NCBI GenBank assembly: GCA_012517315.1
Contig: JAAYVE010000003.1
Location: 1 to 64,000 of the forward strand
Source: Deltaproteobacteria bacterium
GTDB lineage: Bacteria > Desulfobacterota > Syntrophobacteria > Syntrophobacterales > Syntrophobacteraceae
DNA length: 64,000 bases
Reading direction: 5' to 3'
Shown here: one piece after another, positions 17,962-27,891 of the stretch
How the letters are laid out: each line of letters starts with the position of its first letter
Position numbering within the stretch: position 1 is the first letter of the stretch
The notes under the pieces: generated by a model
Seen by the model: only the letters and a program-made list of their open reading frames with translations
Database searches by the model: none
Told to the model about the DNA's origin: nothing
Translations under genes and position numbers: made by a program

Positions 17962-19812
17962 TCAAACGGTTTCCCAGGCCAACTCCCAGACCTCGGGAGA
18001 ACGCCACAGGCGGGACTTGAGAAGTTCTCGGTGGTGTAGGAACTCGCTGGGAAGGCGGTCGTAGAAAAGGTCAAACAATTCCTCGTGGGACCTGGCCTCC
18101 TTCACCGCCTCTTCCCGATCCACGGACATGAGTTCGTAAAAGATCCTGCGGTCGAAATCCAGTCCCTTCCAGCATATGTCACGATATCGGGGCACATATC
18201 CCACCGGGCTCTCCACGCCGTAACCCCGCCCGTTCACCCGCTCCACGATCCAGTGAAGGACCCGCATGTTCTCGCCAAAACCGGGCCAGAGGAACTTTCC
18301 GGTCTTGTCTCTCCGGAACCAGTTCACGCGAAAGATGCGCGGAGGATCGGGCAGATGGCGGCCGATATCGAGCCAGTGATTCCAGTAACTGGCCATGTTG
18401 TAGCCGCAAAATGGGAGCATGGCCATGGGGTCGCGCCTCATGGGTGGAAGGCTCTCCTCCGCCGCCGCCGTCGCCTCGGACCCCATGGTGGCCGCGATGT
18501 ACACCCCGTGAGACCAGTTATATGCCTGAAACACCAACGGAACGTTGCGGCTCATTCTTCCCCCGAATATGAAAGCCTTGATGGGAACCCCATCGGGGTT
18601 GTCCCACTCCGGGTCAAAAGTAGGGCATTGAGTGACCGGTGCGGTGAACCGTGCATTGGGATGGGCGGCGGGGCGTCCGCAACCGGGCGTCCAGTCCTCC
18701 CCCGTCCAGTCAATGAGGTGGGCGGGGGGTTTTTCGGTCATCCCCTCCCACCAAACGTCGCCATCGTCTGTGAGGGCCACGTTGGTGAAAATGCAGTTCT
18801 TGTTGAGGGTCATCATGGCATTGGGGTTGGACTTGAAGGAAGTTCCCGGAGCCACCCCGAAGAAACCGGCTTCCGGGTTGATGGCCCGCAGGGTCCCATC
18901 GGGTCCGGGCTTGATCCAGGCGATGTCGTCGCCTACAGTGAAGACCTTCCAGCCTTCGAAACCGGCCGGAGGAACCATCATGGCGAAATTGGTCTTTCCG
19001 CAGGCACTTGGGAAGGCCCCGGCAACGTAGGTCCGCTCCCCTTCAGGACTCTCCACCCCGAGGATGAGCATGTGTTCGGCCAGCCACCCCTCATCCCTGG
19101 CCATCACCGATGCGATCCGCAGGGCAAAGCACTTCTTGCCGAGGAGCGCATTCCCCCCGTACCCGCTTCCAAAGGAGTAGATGGCCCTCTCGTGGGGAAA
19201 ATGCGTAATATAGGTGTTGTCCGGATTGCACGGCCAGGGGACGTCCTTCTGGCCCGGTTGGAGGGGAGCTCCCACCGAGTGAAGGCAGCGCACGAACGGC
19301 CCTTTTTCACCCAAGACATCCAGAACGGCCTGGCCCATTCGAGTCATGATGCGCATGTTCACAACGACATAGGGAGAGTCCGTGATCTCGACGCCGATGT
19401 GGGCGATGGGCGAACCCAGCGGACCCATACTGAAAGGAATGACGTAAAGGGTTCTGCCCCGCATGCATCCGTCGTAGAGTGCCCAGAGCTTCTCCTTCAT
19501 TTCCCTCGTGTGCATCCAGTTGTTGGTCGGTCCCACATAATTCCGGTTAGTGGAGCAGACAAAGGTGCGGCTCTCGACCCTTGCCACATCCCGGGGATCC
19601 GAGCGGCAGAGAAAACTGTTGGGACGCTTTTCCTCGTTCAGCCGGACGAAAGTCCCTTGGCGGACCATTTCTTCGCAGATTTCCGCATTCTCCTTCTCTG
19701 AGCCGTCACAGATATGAATCCGCTCAGGTCTGCAGGTCTTCGCCGTGTCACAAATCCATTGCATCAATTCTTCATGCTTCGTCCTGGCACCGGAGATCGG
19801 TATCTGATCCAT
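17962..19812 (-). CDS. pckG: phosphoenolpyruvate carboxykinase (GTP), 616 aa
   Basis: The enzyme converts oxaloacetate plus GTP to PEP, GDP and CO2, or the reverse in anaplerosis. GTP-PEPCK motifs are clear: [18 protein letters not shown] (kinase P-loop), [20 protein letters not shown], and RVNWFRRD. I chose ATG 19812 (MDQIPISG), behind GAGGAA; the open frame begins 31 codons earlier but that part is unlike the family. The length of 616 aa is normal for the GTP type. It stands alone, divergent from the large P-type ATPase across a 460-base region. Confidence 0.97.
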   Translation of the reverse strand: MDQIPISGARTKHEELMQWICDTAKTCRPERIHICDGSEKENAEICEEMVRQGTFVRLNEEKRPNSFLCRSDPRDVARVESRTFVCSTNRNYVGPTNNWMHTREMKEKLWALYDGCMRGRTLYVIPFSMGPLGSPIAHIGVEITDSPYVVVNMRIMTRMGQAVLDVLGEKGPFVRCLHSVGAPLQPGQKDVPWPCNPDNTYITHFPHERAIYSFGSGYGGNALLGKKCFALRIASVMARDEGWLAEHMLILGVESPEGERTYVAGAFPSACGKTNFAMMVPPAGFEGWKVFTVGDDIAWIKPGPDGTLRAINPEAGFFGVAPGTSFKSNPNAMMTLNKNCIFTNVALTDDGDVWWEGMTEKPPAHLIDWTGEDWTPGCGRPAAHPNARFTAPVTQCPTFDPEWDNPDGVPIKAFIFGGRMSRNVPLVFQAYNWSHGVYIAATMGSEATAAAEESLPPMRRDPMAMLPFCGYNMASYWNHWLDIGRHLPDPPRIFRVNWFRRDKTGKFLWPGFGENMRVLHWIVERVNGRGYGVESPVGYVPRYRDICWKGLDFDRRIFYELMSVDREEAVKEARSHEELFDLFYDRLPSEFLHHRELLKSRLWRSPEVWELAWETV

Positions 19813-20272
19813 AGGATTCCTCACGGTTCGTTGGGTGGGAAGAGGGCAAAAGGGCATCCGACGCAAAAGCCTCCACCCCCGACCGGTTTCTTTTATGGAC
19901 TTCAATCACCCTTGAGGAGAGGAGACTGTTCCAGAGAATCTCAGATTCACGCGAATCAATCAAGTGACACCATGCAACCGGGACAACAACTGTTCTCACA
20001 TTCTCCGGCGTTCGTCCCAAACTATGGGAACCATTCTCCTTGAAGCATGATATCTCGAGCACCGGTGCCGTCGCTGCAGGACCCTTCCACGCAAAGCGCC
20101 CAAATGCCGGCATCGAGCGGCAGCCTCATTCCAGGCCCGGCAATTTATCATTGACACTTTGATCCCCTTTTGCATAGCCTATGTCTGCTTCCGCTTTGAT
20201 GTGAAAACATCAAAGGCGCTGCGACGCCCTCTCACGTCTTCCTCTCATCGCCCATCATCCCTCGAGGCGGCC
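19813..20272. other. divergent intergenic region between pckG and the large P-type ATPase
   Basis: About 460 bases contain no convincing gene. They include a small GATTC-acgc-GAATC inverted repeat at 19944-19957 and a longer perfect inverted repeat at 20194-20215, listed separately. The ATPase open frame extends upstream to 20159, but I place its start at 20273. Confidence 0.5.
20194..20215. promoter_or_regulatory. perfect 9-bp inverted repeat upstream of P-type ATPase
   Basis: CTTTGATGT (20194-20202), then GAAA, then ACATCAAAG (20207-20215). The arms are perfect, the loop is a GNRA-type GAAA, and the site lies 57 bases before the chosen ATPase start. It could be a repressor operator or an RNA hairpin in the leader. 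There is no T-run after it, so a terminator is unlikely. Confidence 0.5.
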
Positions 20273-23200
20273 ATGGTTCGATTGGTTCATCAATTGAGGG
20301 GTAGAGCCCGGTTCCATGTGACGGGGCTTCGCGGCTCCAAAGCCTGCGCAGAGCACCTTGAGCGGACACTCCCCCGTTTCGGCGGCATATTTCAAGCGTC
20401 GGCCAACTCCATCACAGGCAATGTGCTCCTGTTCTTCGCGCCGGAACACTCCTTGGAAGCAATTGCACGCATCGTCGAGAAAGCTCTTCGGGGTCTTGGG
20501 TCCGAAGTTGCTCAAAGCCTTCGTGTCGATAGCGTTTCCATGCCCCAGGAGAGGTTTCGCCCCTCCACGTGGGAGGCAACTGCCCCCGATAGGCACGGAA
20601 GAGACCTGAATCTACGGGGAAGATCCGAGGCTCTTCCCATTCCATGGCACGCGCTCACCCCTGAGGCAATTGCGTCCCGACTGGAAACATCAACGGAGAG
20701 GGGACTCGGGGAGGAATCCGTTTTAGACCGGCAGCTCAAATCCGGCCTGAACATGCTTCCCGGCTCCTTCAAACGCTCCTTTTCACACATCCTCAAGAGC
20801 CAGATCCTCTCCCTGCCCGTGATGCTCATCGGTGCCGCAGCGGGTCTCTCCGCAATCACCGGAAACTGGCTTGAAGGTTTGCTTTCCATTGGAGTCGCCT
20901 GTGTCAACGCAGCCATCAGCGCTGTGAGTGAAAGGAGGGCGGAGCGCATCATCGAGGTCGTGAGCGAAGCGGTCGACCTGAGGGCAGGAGTCTTGCGGGA
21001 GGGCCGATTGAGAGAAATCACCTTCTCACAGATCGTACCAGGCGACATCCTGGATTTGCAGGTGGGATCCCGCGTCCCGGCCGATGCCCGGCTCATCCAA
21101 GCAGAGCATCTCAGCGTCGATGAATCCGCCCTCACCGGTGAAAGCGTCCCCGTCAGCAAGTATGCGACCACACTGATGGAGGAGACAACTCCCATCACGC
21201 GTCAGGTGAACATGGTTTTCAGGGGCACTCTCGTAGTGGAAGGCCGTGGGCGCGCAATGGTCGTCGCCACCGGCGCGGAAACGGTCCTGGGAAAGTTGCA
21301 GGCTTTTCTGGGGGAAGTGCTTCCACCGGAAGCCCTCATGGTCAAATACATGAGGAGCGTGGCCAACCATCTCATCACGTTGGGTACCGTCGCCTGTACC
21401 GTCTTCGCCTCTCTTTCCCTCCTGAGAGGACGGGCACTGATCGCCGTCCTCTGCGACAGCATCGCGGTCGTGGCCAGATCCGTTCCTTCCGGTCTCGCCA
21501 CCATTGCCTTGAGTGCTTTCGCCCTGGGGCACCGGGACATGCGCAGAAATCGCATACTCGTGCGCCGGCTTCGGGCGTTGGGGAGCCTGGCCGACATTGA
21601 GGTCGTCTGTTTTGACAAGACGGGCACACTCACCCTCAACCGCATGACCCCGACCCAACTTTGCGTGGGCGCTCGCCATATCAAAATCGATGACTATGGG
21701 TTCACCGCTGGCGAGCGTTCCATTGATCCTCTCAGGGATCCCGATCTCCTCTGGCTCGTCAAACTTGCCGCTCTGTGCAACACGACTGAGGTCTTCGAGG
21801 AGGGGGGGCAGCGATCCATCGAGGGGTCCTCAACGGAAAAAGCCCTCATCGATCTCGCAGAACGGGCCGGCATTGACACCGCTGCCTTCCGGAGCAGGCA
21901 TTTCATAGAAGAAATTGAGCATCGCACGCACAAACGGCATTTCATGGAAACGCTCCACCACTGGGGGGAAACCCGGAAACTCCTGGCCGTAAAAGGCACA
22001 CCGACGGAGGTCCTGGAGCGTTGCACGCACTATCGTAGGAGCGGTCGGAGATTTCCCCTGGGGGAGGAAGAGAGGCAGTCCATTGAGTCGAATAACCTGC
22101 GCATGGCTGGGACCGGTCTCAGGGTCTTGGGTTTGGCCTACCGCTGGGAAGTGCGCACAGGGCGACTGGATGCCTTCCCTCAAGACCGGGGGCTGGTGTG
22201 GTGTGGTCTCGTGGCCCTGGCCGATCCGGTGCGGGAAGGGGCGCAAGCCCTCATTGAAGGCCTTCACAAGGCAGGAATCAAAACCGCCGTCATTACTGGG
22301 GACCAGAGTCCCACAGCCTACCACATCGGTGAAAGACTGCGCCTGAGCGGTGACCAACCGTTGCGTATCCTGGATTCCACAGACCTGGGAGCGCTGAGCA
22401 CGGGGGGCATGCGAACGGTGGTCACTCAGGCTCATGTGTTCGCCAGACTCAGTCCCACGCAGAAGCTTCAGATCATCCAGGCCTATCAGAGCACTGGAAA
22501 GAGCGTCATGATGGTGGGCGACGGGTTCAACGACGCCCTCGCCATCAGAGTGTCCGATGTGGGGGTCGCCATGGGCCGGGAGGGAGCGGACTTGGCTCGA
22601 TCCAGCGCAGACCTGGTGCTGGAGGAAGACGAACTCCCATCGCTGCTGGTCGCCATAGCAAGTGGAAGGGCCTTCTATGAAAACGTCCGGAAAAGCCTGC
22701 GTTTCCTGCTCACCGCAAACCATGTGGACTTGATGGTGGAACTGGCACAGACTGCCGGAACCCTTCAGCACAGCCAGAGTGTGCTCAAGGAACTGTGGGA
22801 AAACCTGGCCTGCTTGTCCCTAGCCCTGGATCCCAGCACCAATCCCCGACCCCGTGCAGTTTGGGAAGGGGAACACGGAGCATCCCTGTCCGCCGAAGCA
22901 AAGGGACACTCCCTTGTGGATGCCGGAGCACTCCTCGCCGGGGCCTGTGCAGCCGGCGCCTCCACTTTCCTGAAACCCGGCGGGGGGTTGGATGGAAATG
23001 AACTCTTCCTCAGAAGCGCCTCCATCAATCAACTCCTCTACGCCATGCAATGCCGACGCCCGGAAAAAGGCGGACTCGCGGAGCTTCCCCCCAATCCCCT
23101 GCTCAACGTCGTCCTTACCGGCGTGGTGGGGGGGTATTTCCTGACTACGCTCCTGCGGGGAGCGGCAGGAATCCTGGATTGCGCTGCTCTCGCAGCGGGG

Positions 23201-23302
23201 ATCTATATCTCCAACAGTCTCCTTGGCCGGTTCACGAGGGACAATCCCCTCCGGGGGCTCTTCCTGCAAACCTCTGACGCGGTCGCTGGCGCGGCCCCTT
23301 GA
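20273..23302 (+). CDS. cation-transporting P-type ATPase with N-terminal HMA_2-like domain, 1,009 aa
   Basis: The order is: an HMA_2-like ferredoxin-fold domain (about residues 1-80, RLVHQLRGRARFHVTGL), a P-type ATPase N-terminal domain, then ESALTGESVPV (actuator), CFDKTGTLTLN (phosphorylation), KGTPTEVLERC (nucleotide site), TGD, and GDGFNDALAI (hinge, with Leu where Pro is usual). The M4 helix has RSVPSGLATIAL instead of the PEGLP of Ca/Mg pumps or CPC of metal pumps, so the transported ion cannot be inferred. It resembles large mycobacterial-type ATPases such as CtpI in layout. I chose ATG 20273, behind GAGGCGG; 38 upstream codons are unlike the family. Confidence 0.85.
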   Translation: MVRLVHQLRGRARFHVTGLRGSKACAEHLERTLPRFGGIFQASANSITGNVLLFFAPEHSLEAIARIVEKALRGLGSEVAQSLRVDSVSMPQERFRPSTWEATAPDRHGRDLNLRGRSEALPIPWHALTPEAIASRLETSTERGLGEESVLDRQLKSGLNMLPGSFKRSFSHILKSQILSLPVMLIGAAAGLSAITGNWLEGLLSIGVACVNAAISAVSERRAERIIEVVSEAVDLRAGVLREGRLREITFSQIVPGDILDLQVGSRVPADARLIQAEHLSVDESALTGESVPVSKYATTLMEETTPITRQVNMVFRGTLVVEGRGRAMVVATGAETVLGKLQAFLGEVLPPEALMVKYMRSVANHLITLGTVACTVFASLSLLRGRALIAVLCDSIAVVARSVPSGLATIALSAFALGHRDMRRNRILVRRLRALGSLADIEVVCFDKTGTLTLNRMTPTQLCVGARHIKIDDYGFTAGERSIDPLRDPDLLWLVKLAALCNTTEVFEEGGQRSIEGSSTEKALIDLAERAGIDTAAFRSRHFIEEIEHRTHKRHFMETLHHWGETRKLLAVKGTPTEVLERCTHYRRSGRRFPLGEEERQSIESNNLRMAGTGLRVLGLAYRWEVRTGRLDAFPQDRGLVWCGLVALADPVREGAQALIEGLHKAGIKTAVITGDQSPTAYHIGERLRLSGDQPLRILDSTDLGALSTGGMRTVVTQAHVFARLSPTQKLQIIQAYQSTGKSVMMVGDGFNDALAIRVSDVGVAMGREGADLARSSADLVLEEDELPSLLVAIASGRAFYENVRKSLRFLLTANHVDLMVELAQTAGTLQHSQSVLKELWENLACLSLALDPSTNPRPRAVWEGEHGASLSAEAKGHSLVDAGALLAGACAAGASTFLKPGGGLDGNELFLRSASINQLLYAMQCRRPEKGGLAELPPNPLLNVVLTGVVGGYFLTTLLRGAAGILDCAALAAGIYISNSLLGRFTRDNPLRGLFLQTSDAVAGAAP

Positions 23303-23341
23303 GGGCGGCGTTCCTTTCAAACCGTGAAGCCTGGCCGTCCT

Positions 23342-25204
23342 TCAATGCGTGGAGGAAGGCCTTTTGCGACGCTCCATGGCCTCTTTGAGACACCAGTCGT
23401 ATTGGTCCCCGTATTCCTTCAATCCGGGTACAAAAAAGCGATTGACCATCTCCAGTTCGTCCCCGAGGAATCCCAGGAAGGCGTCGATGAGATGCCTGCG
23501 GCCCCAATGCCATCGCTTCACCAGCAGGCCATATCGGTACATGTCCAGATACTGGTCCGCTGATTTGTCCCAACTCACGTCCGTGGCCATTGCCTTGAGA
23601 ACCATTTCCTTGTGGCGTTCGGGATGATTCCGGTAAATGTCCAGGGCCGTGATGACGGCCCCCAGAAACGCCCGCGCCTCCCCTGCAGGATCGCCGATGT
23701 CCTGCCACTCATAGAGATAGGCGCAGTGGCGCACCTTCGTCAGCCCCCCTGTGGCTCGCCCGATCACAACGTTGCCCAGAAGGGAGGATTCGTAATCGAC
23801 GAGTCCGCAGGGTTCGAAACGCGAAGGAATCAGGGAAAAGTCTCCCCCGGCGAGGATAAGTCGCGAAAGGGGCTGGTTGAAAACATTCAGGAATCGGAAT
23901 CGATGGGGATAGAGACCGGCAAGGCGCCAGAATTCCTCCTCTGTCGCTTTTCCCACCGGATCCCCCGGCGGGGCCGAAGCGAGAATGACGAATTTGACCT
24001 CAGGGGCATAGGCAAAGGTCGCCTGGAGAATATCGGCCACGAGCCTGAGATTCTTTTGAGCCACCAATCGACCGACCGCGGTCATGAGAATGACCTCTCC
24101 CTGCGGCTCATCATTAAAGGCCTCCAGGTGAAGGAGTCGCTTCAGCTGGGCTTTCACGTCCAGTCGAAGGGCATCGAAGGTGTGGTCCTTGCGGAGCATT
24201 TCCAATTGGGTCACCGGGTTGCTGAAGAGAGGATTGTGAAGACCGCGCCGTTCCTGCATTCCCCGCAAAACGTCCGCTTTGAGTTCAGGAAGATTTTCCG
24301 GTCGGTTCAGATCGCTCATCCCATTGGTGATTCCGGCCACAGGGAGCTTTTCGAAAAGCTCAAGGTGCCGGTTGGGCACAAAAACCTCCCCCGGTGGGCT
24401 TCCTTTCTGGGCGAGAGCAATTTCCCAGATTTCGCGGTGGCTCATCCGCAGTTCCGCCGCATAGCCCCACGTGCCCTCAAGGTCTCCACTGACCGTAGTG
24501 ATCTTGCCGCCGTTTTGGTGAACCTTCAGCATGCAGGCTTTCATGAGGTTGAGATTGTCGAAGAAGTCGAAATACTTGTGAAAAAGCGGTTCGCCAGGCA
24601 GATTGATTCGCTGGAGGGAGTTGTAGCCGCCTCCGATGAGGGGAACGATTCCCTGGTATGTGGCGTTGTGGATGGTGAAGTGAATCGGCACGTTTTTCAG
24701 GTACTCGTCTCCGAGATAGAAAGGGATCAACCCCACATGGTAGTCGTGAAGATGGATCGTGTGAAAACCCCTTTGATTGATGTACGCGGCCATGGCTTGG
24801 CAAACCGACGCGTAGAGGAGCACAGCCATCTGCGGGTCATCGGGATACACTGCTGCAGGCCCGGTCCAGCTCAGCTGCAAGTTGTCCCAGAAGTAGACGA
24901 CCTTTTGCCCGTCGGGGAAGACATGTTCATAAGCGTCGAAGGTGAAATCCACGTCCAACAGCCGTGCAGGAAGGGACAAGGGAAGCTTCCGAAGACGCTT
25001 CTTGTCGTAGTGAGCGAAACACGGCGTGAGGATTTCGATTTCCAACTGGATTCCCCGCCTGGATGCCGCCTTGACCAACTCGGGAGGCAGTTCCTCCAAA
25101 ATGGTGCCAAGACCGCCTATCTTGACCCCCAGACCACTCTCCACACGCCCTATTTCCCACGCGGCGATGGCAATTCGCAGCTTATCTTTCTCCATGGACA
25201 TCAT
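23342..25204 (-). CDS. glgA: divergent GT5 glycogen/starch synthase-like glycosyltransferase, 620 aa
   Basis: This is a GT-B retaining glucosyltransferase of family GT5. The N-terminal KIGGLGTILEEL matches the KxGGL ADP-glucose site. IHLHDYHVGLIPFYLG corresponds to the HxHDW region, VGRLVAQKN to the start of the C-terminal Rossmann domain, and SRFEPCGLVDYESSLLGNV to the conserved E-x7-E catalytic pair. It is about 140 residues longer than bacterial GlgA and has family-atypical inserts, so a different polymer or acceptor is possible. I chose ATG 25204 (MMSMEKDK); the open frame runs 83 codons upstream into the preceding gene. No other glg gene is near. Confidence 0.8.
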   Translation of the reverse strand: MMSMEKDKLRIAIAAWEIGRVESGLGVKIGGLGTILEELPPELVKAASRRGIQLEIEILTPCFAHYDKKRLRKLPLSLPARLLDVDFTFDAYEHVFPDGQKVVYFWDNLQLSWTGPAAVYPDDPQMAVLLYASVCQAMAAYINQRGFHTIHLHDYHVGLIPFYLGDEYLKNVPIHFTIHNATYQGIVPLIGGGYNSLQRINLPGEPLFHKYFDFFDNLNLMKACMLKVHQNGGKITTVSGDLEGTWGYAAELRMSHREIWEIALAQKGSPPGEVFVPNRHLELFEKLPVAGITNGMSDLNRPENLPELKADVLRGMQERRGLHNPLFSNPVTQLEMLRKDHTFDALRLDVKAQLKRLLHLEAFNDEPQGEVILMTAVGRLVAQKNLRLVADILQATFAYAPEVKFVILASAPPGDPVGKATEEEFWRLAGLYPHRFRFLNVFNQPLSRLILAGGDFSLIPSRFEPCGLVDYESSLLGNVVIGRATGGLTKVRHCAYLYEWQDIGDPAGEARAFLGAVITALDIYRNHPERHKEMVLKAMATDVSWDKSADQYLDMYRYGLLVKRWHWGRRHLIDAFLGFLGDELEMVNRFFVPGLKEYGDQYDWCLKEAMERRKRPSSTH

Positions 25205-25287
25205 GCCTGCTTTACCCCTTTTTTGTCGTCTCAGTTCAAGAGAAAAGTAAAGGGAACGAGAATCGAGGTGTCTGTTTGAACAATGGG

Positions 25288-26340
25288 TCACTCCCTGACG
25301 TTCATCTCTGCTTCCACCAACTGCTTTTTCAAAGGGGGAGATTCCGGGTCCCGTTTCAGCAAGCCGTTGAGCCCTTCCCGATACAGCCGAAAACCGTAAC
25401 GAGTCTGGATCTTCTGGTTGCAAAGGTCCTTGGGCAGGATTCCCCGGCTCCATCTTGAAAGGATCTGCAACTTCCCTTCCACTTCAAGGGTGGACAGGCC
25501 GGCGACGAAACCCACCAGGTAACTCCATTCCTGCGCGGTAGGCCCCCCCCAGCACCTGGCAAGAGAAAAGAGTCGGTAGCATACCAGGGCCGCGTCCCGG
25601 TGCTTCTCGGAAAGGAAATGCCTTCCACTGTAGAGTCTCATGCTTTCCCTGGCCACTTGAGTCACGTAAGTGAGGGTGAACCATCGCAGCATGAGAAAGT
25701 ATCCCTCTCGACTGAGTTCCTTGCCGGCCCAGTAAAGAGGATTCCCGAGGTTCTTGAGGTTCATTGCCCATCTTGCCGCCCTCTGCAGGTAAGGATGTCG
25801 CCGGAGCAACTGGAGGACGGGGCTTTCGTTGATGATGCGGTACATCTGGTAGAAGCGCTGGTATTCGCTCAGTTTCCGATTTACAAGAAAGCTGAAGGGC
25901 TTCCCGGATGCAAGGCGCATCAGTCTCCCGCTCACCCTTTCGATCAGCCGGAGGAGCTCGTGGAGCGACGCCTCGTACTGTGGAGATTCCATTTCGGGGT
26001 GGTAGATCGCCGCCATTTCGCGGATGATTCTCACAGCACGCTGATTCAGCACCTCATAGCTCAGTTGAAGTTCCTGGTCGGGGAGTTCCCAGATCTCCCT
26101 TCGCAATCTGCCCAGTAGAGCCAAGGCCGCTTCGTCTTTGGGTGAGGTGGTAGGGGGAAGATCCAGTTCATTCTCTTCCTGCAGGTCCGCATCGAGGATT
26201 CTCTTCCAGCGCCGCCTGATCCACCAGCGCATGGCGGCAGCGGAGAGGATGGTTCCGAGGGTCAGTCCCAAGAAGAGTGCACTGACCCAGTGTTCAGTCA
26301 GGAAGACTTTCAGGTGCTGCCAGAAGGGGTGGATGCTCAT
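25288..26340 (-). CDS. conserved membrane-anchored protein of unknown function, 350 aa
   Basis: I do not recognise this protein. It has one N-terminal membrane segment (about residues 17-38, VSALFLGLTLGTILSAAAM), a basic stop (RWWIRRRWKR), and then a helical, Arg- and Leu-rich cytoplasmic domain to the end. No catalytic motif is evident. It lies 84 bases upstream of the GT5 gene and 27 bases downstream of rdgC, all minus strand, so the three are probably co-transcribed. The part around residues 90-140 (a long helix with AAIYHPEMESPQYEASLHEL) recalls membrane proteins found with dynamin/Era-like GTPases; this link is a guess. Confidence 0.7.
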   Translation of the reverse strand: MSIHPFWQHLKVFLTEHWVSALFLGLTLGTILSAAAMRWWIRRRWKRILDADLQEENELDLPPTTSPKDEAALALLGRLRREIWELPDQELQLSYEVLNQRAVRIIREMAAIYHPEMESPQYEASLHELLRLIERVSGRLMRLASGKPFSFLVNRKLSEYQRFYQMYRIINESPVLQLLRRHPYLQRAARWAMNLKNLGNPLYWAGKELSREGYFLMLRWFTLTYVTQVARESMRLYSGRHFLSEKHRDAALVCYRLFSLARCWGGPTAQEWSYLVGFVAGLSTLEVEGKLQILSRWSRGILPKDLCNQKIQTRYGFRLYREGLNGLLKRDPESPPLKKQLVEAEMNVRE

Positions 26341-26367
26341 CTCGAAGGGAGGAATCCGGAAGTGCTG

Positions 26368-27516
26368 TCAAATGAGCGGTTTCTCCACCGTTGCGGGCGG
26401 AATCATTTCCCCCATCCACTCCGTCAACCTGGGAAGCGTTTCCGAATCCCATGCCGGGGTGAGCCTTTCGTGGAGAAACCTTCCATAAAGAACGCCCAAC
26501 GCCGCAAAAACCTCTTCCAAGAAATACATTTTTTCCAGAAATCTCCCGTCGACATCCTCAGAATCATAATCCGGAAGCTGCCTTGGCGTCCGCAGACCCT
26601 TCACCGCCCAAAGGGAACTTTCGAGTGTCAGCAGGTACTCGTTGTCGGCAATCCTCAGGAAAATCTGGATCTCTTCCACCAACTTTCCCTGTTGTAAGGC
26701 GGCGCGGGCTTCATACAGGGCACTGGCCTGCGTGGTGCAGACCACCCGTTCCCTCGTGTCCGAGGGGAGCGTGAGGACGAGTCGCTCGCCAAGATGCAAT
26801 GTCATCTGCAGATTGTCGGAAATCCGGATGGGCGATTCTCCTTTTTCCATGAGAAACCACAACCAGGTGAGGAACTCATGCCCAAGAAAACGCCCCTCCT
26901 CCATCGCATTGGGAGAATTCAACGGCACCAGGGCGCTCAGTGTATCCCGGAGACTTGCCTCAAGAGGGAGCAGGTGCATCGCCCATTGGACATGGTAGAG
27001 TGGGACGGGGTAAAGGCGAAAGCAGTCTTCGAAGTGCTCAAGAAAAGCCTGGATCGTCTTGGCGCTGGTGCTGCCGAGGATCATCCACCGGGCCGCCGGG
27101 TTCCATACCGCTTCGCAGGCGGATGGCTGCGGCAGGGCCCGATCGAGCAGCCAGTTGTACACGTTTTCCTGGATCTCCTGCCTTTCCCGCCGAGAAGGCC
27201 ATTTCCCATTATTCTCGCTACGGTACCGTTGTACCGACTGGCGAACATACTGCTTCTTGATGATTCCCGGGACTTTCTTCTGATCTCTCCGAAATGTGAA
27301 CGCAACGTACTCCCCCTTGTGGTAGGAGCCGAAGTTGAAGCTCGAGTCAAAGAAATCCTCCCACGAGGCGAAACCTGAAACGACCTCCCGCCCTTCCTCC
27401 CCGTCCCGAAAGCTCCCCCGTCGGATCTTTTCGTCCACATAGGTCCAGAAGTCACTCACCGTGGCCTCGGGGACGAAGAATCGGGTGAACGTAGCACAAG
27501 AGGACTGTATTCCCAT
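26368..27516 (-). CDS. rdgC: RdgC-like recombination-associated protein, 382 aa
   Basis: The N terminus (FTRFFVPEATVSDFW), the segment with FTFRRDQKKVPGIIKKQYV, and the region WNPAARWMILGSTSAKTIQAFLEHF in two parts match my memory of the RdgC family as it occurs in Deltaproteobacteria. RdgC forms a DNA-encircling dimer and modulates RecA. I chose ATG 27516 (MGIQSSC); the open frame has 18 more codons upstream without similarity. It follows a tiny basic gene and precedes the unknown membrane protein. Divergence from E. coli RdgC is strong, so the function is a family-level call. Confidence 0.7.
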   Translation of the reverse strand: MGIQSSCATFTRFFVPEATVSDFWTYVDEKIRRGSFRDGEEGREVVSGFASWEDFFDSSFNFGSYHKGEYVAFTFRRDQKKVPGIIKKQYVRQSVQRYRSENNGKWPSRRERQEIQENVYNWLLDRALPQPSACEAVWNPAARWMILGSTSAKTIQAFLEHFEDCFRLYPVPLYHVQWAMHLLPLEASLRDTLSALVPLNSPNAMEEGRFLGHEFLTWLWFLMEKGESPIRISDNLQMTLHLGERLVLTLPSDTRERVVCTTQASALYEARAALQQGKLVEEIQIFLRIADNEYLLTLESSLWAVKGLRTPRQLPDYDSEDVDGRFLEKMYFLEEVFAALGVLYGRFLHERLTPAWDSETLPRLTEWMGEMIPPATVEKPLI

Positions 27517-27602
27517 ATTGTCGCTTTCTCGCTGTTGGCCTCCACACCCCCCCTGCCGAAGGGCATGCATACGGCAGCTCTTCCTTCAATGGGTCCAGCA
27601 CA

Positions 27603-27716
27603 TCATTTCTTGACGGTCTGGGAGGCCCGCTCCTTGGCCTGCTGTTTCTTTCGCTTTTCCCTGCGCCGCCTGCGCCGATCCAGCTCTTTTCTTCTCTCTA
27701 TCTTCTTGTGGGCCAT
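27603..27716 (-). CDS. 37-residue highly basic protein
   Basis: This gene is found by direct reading. ATG at 27716 is preceded by GAGAGGATGAAA, and the frame ends at TGA 27603. The peptide starts MAHKKIERRKELDRRRRRRE and ends RASQTVKK. About half of its residues are Lys or Arg, and it is predicted to be a single charged helix. It sits between the bifunctional nuclease gene and rdgC on the same strand, with a good ribosome site. A nucleic-acid or ribosome-binding role is plausible but unproven. Confidence 0.7.
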   Translation of the reverse strand: MAHKKIERRKELDRRRRRREKRKKQQAKERASQTVKK

Positions 27717-27891
27717 TTTCATCCTCTCGTTGGAAAATTAGGCGTTATGAAAGAAAGGAGCTCAAACACCCCTGAAAAATGCGAAAGCCCCCTCCTCCGC
27801 AATACGGCGGAACTCAGTCAAGGGAGCCTCCCTTACAGGATTCCCGGGGCCACGTCAAATGGAATCCGGATTCCCCGAAATCCGTTCCACG

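Noticed and set aside
18085-19701. 538-residue plus-strand open frame opposite pckG
   Set aside because: It is fully antisense to pckG, with no recognisable domains.
23612-25279. 555-residue plus-strand open frame opposite the GT5 gene
   Set aside because: It is an antisense shadow; the GT5 motifs lie on the minus strand.
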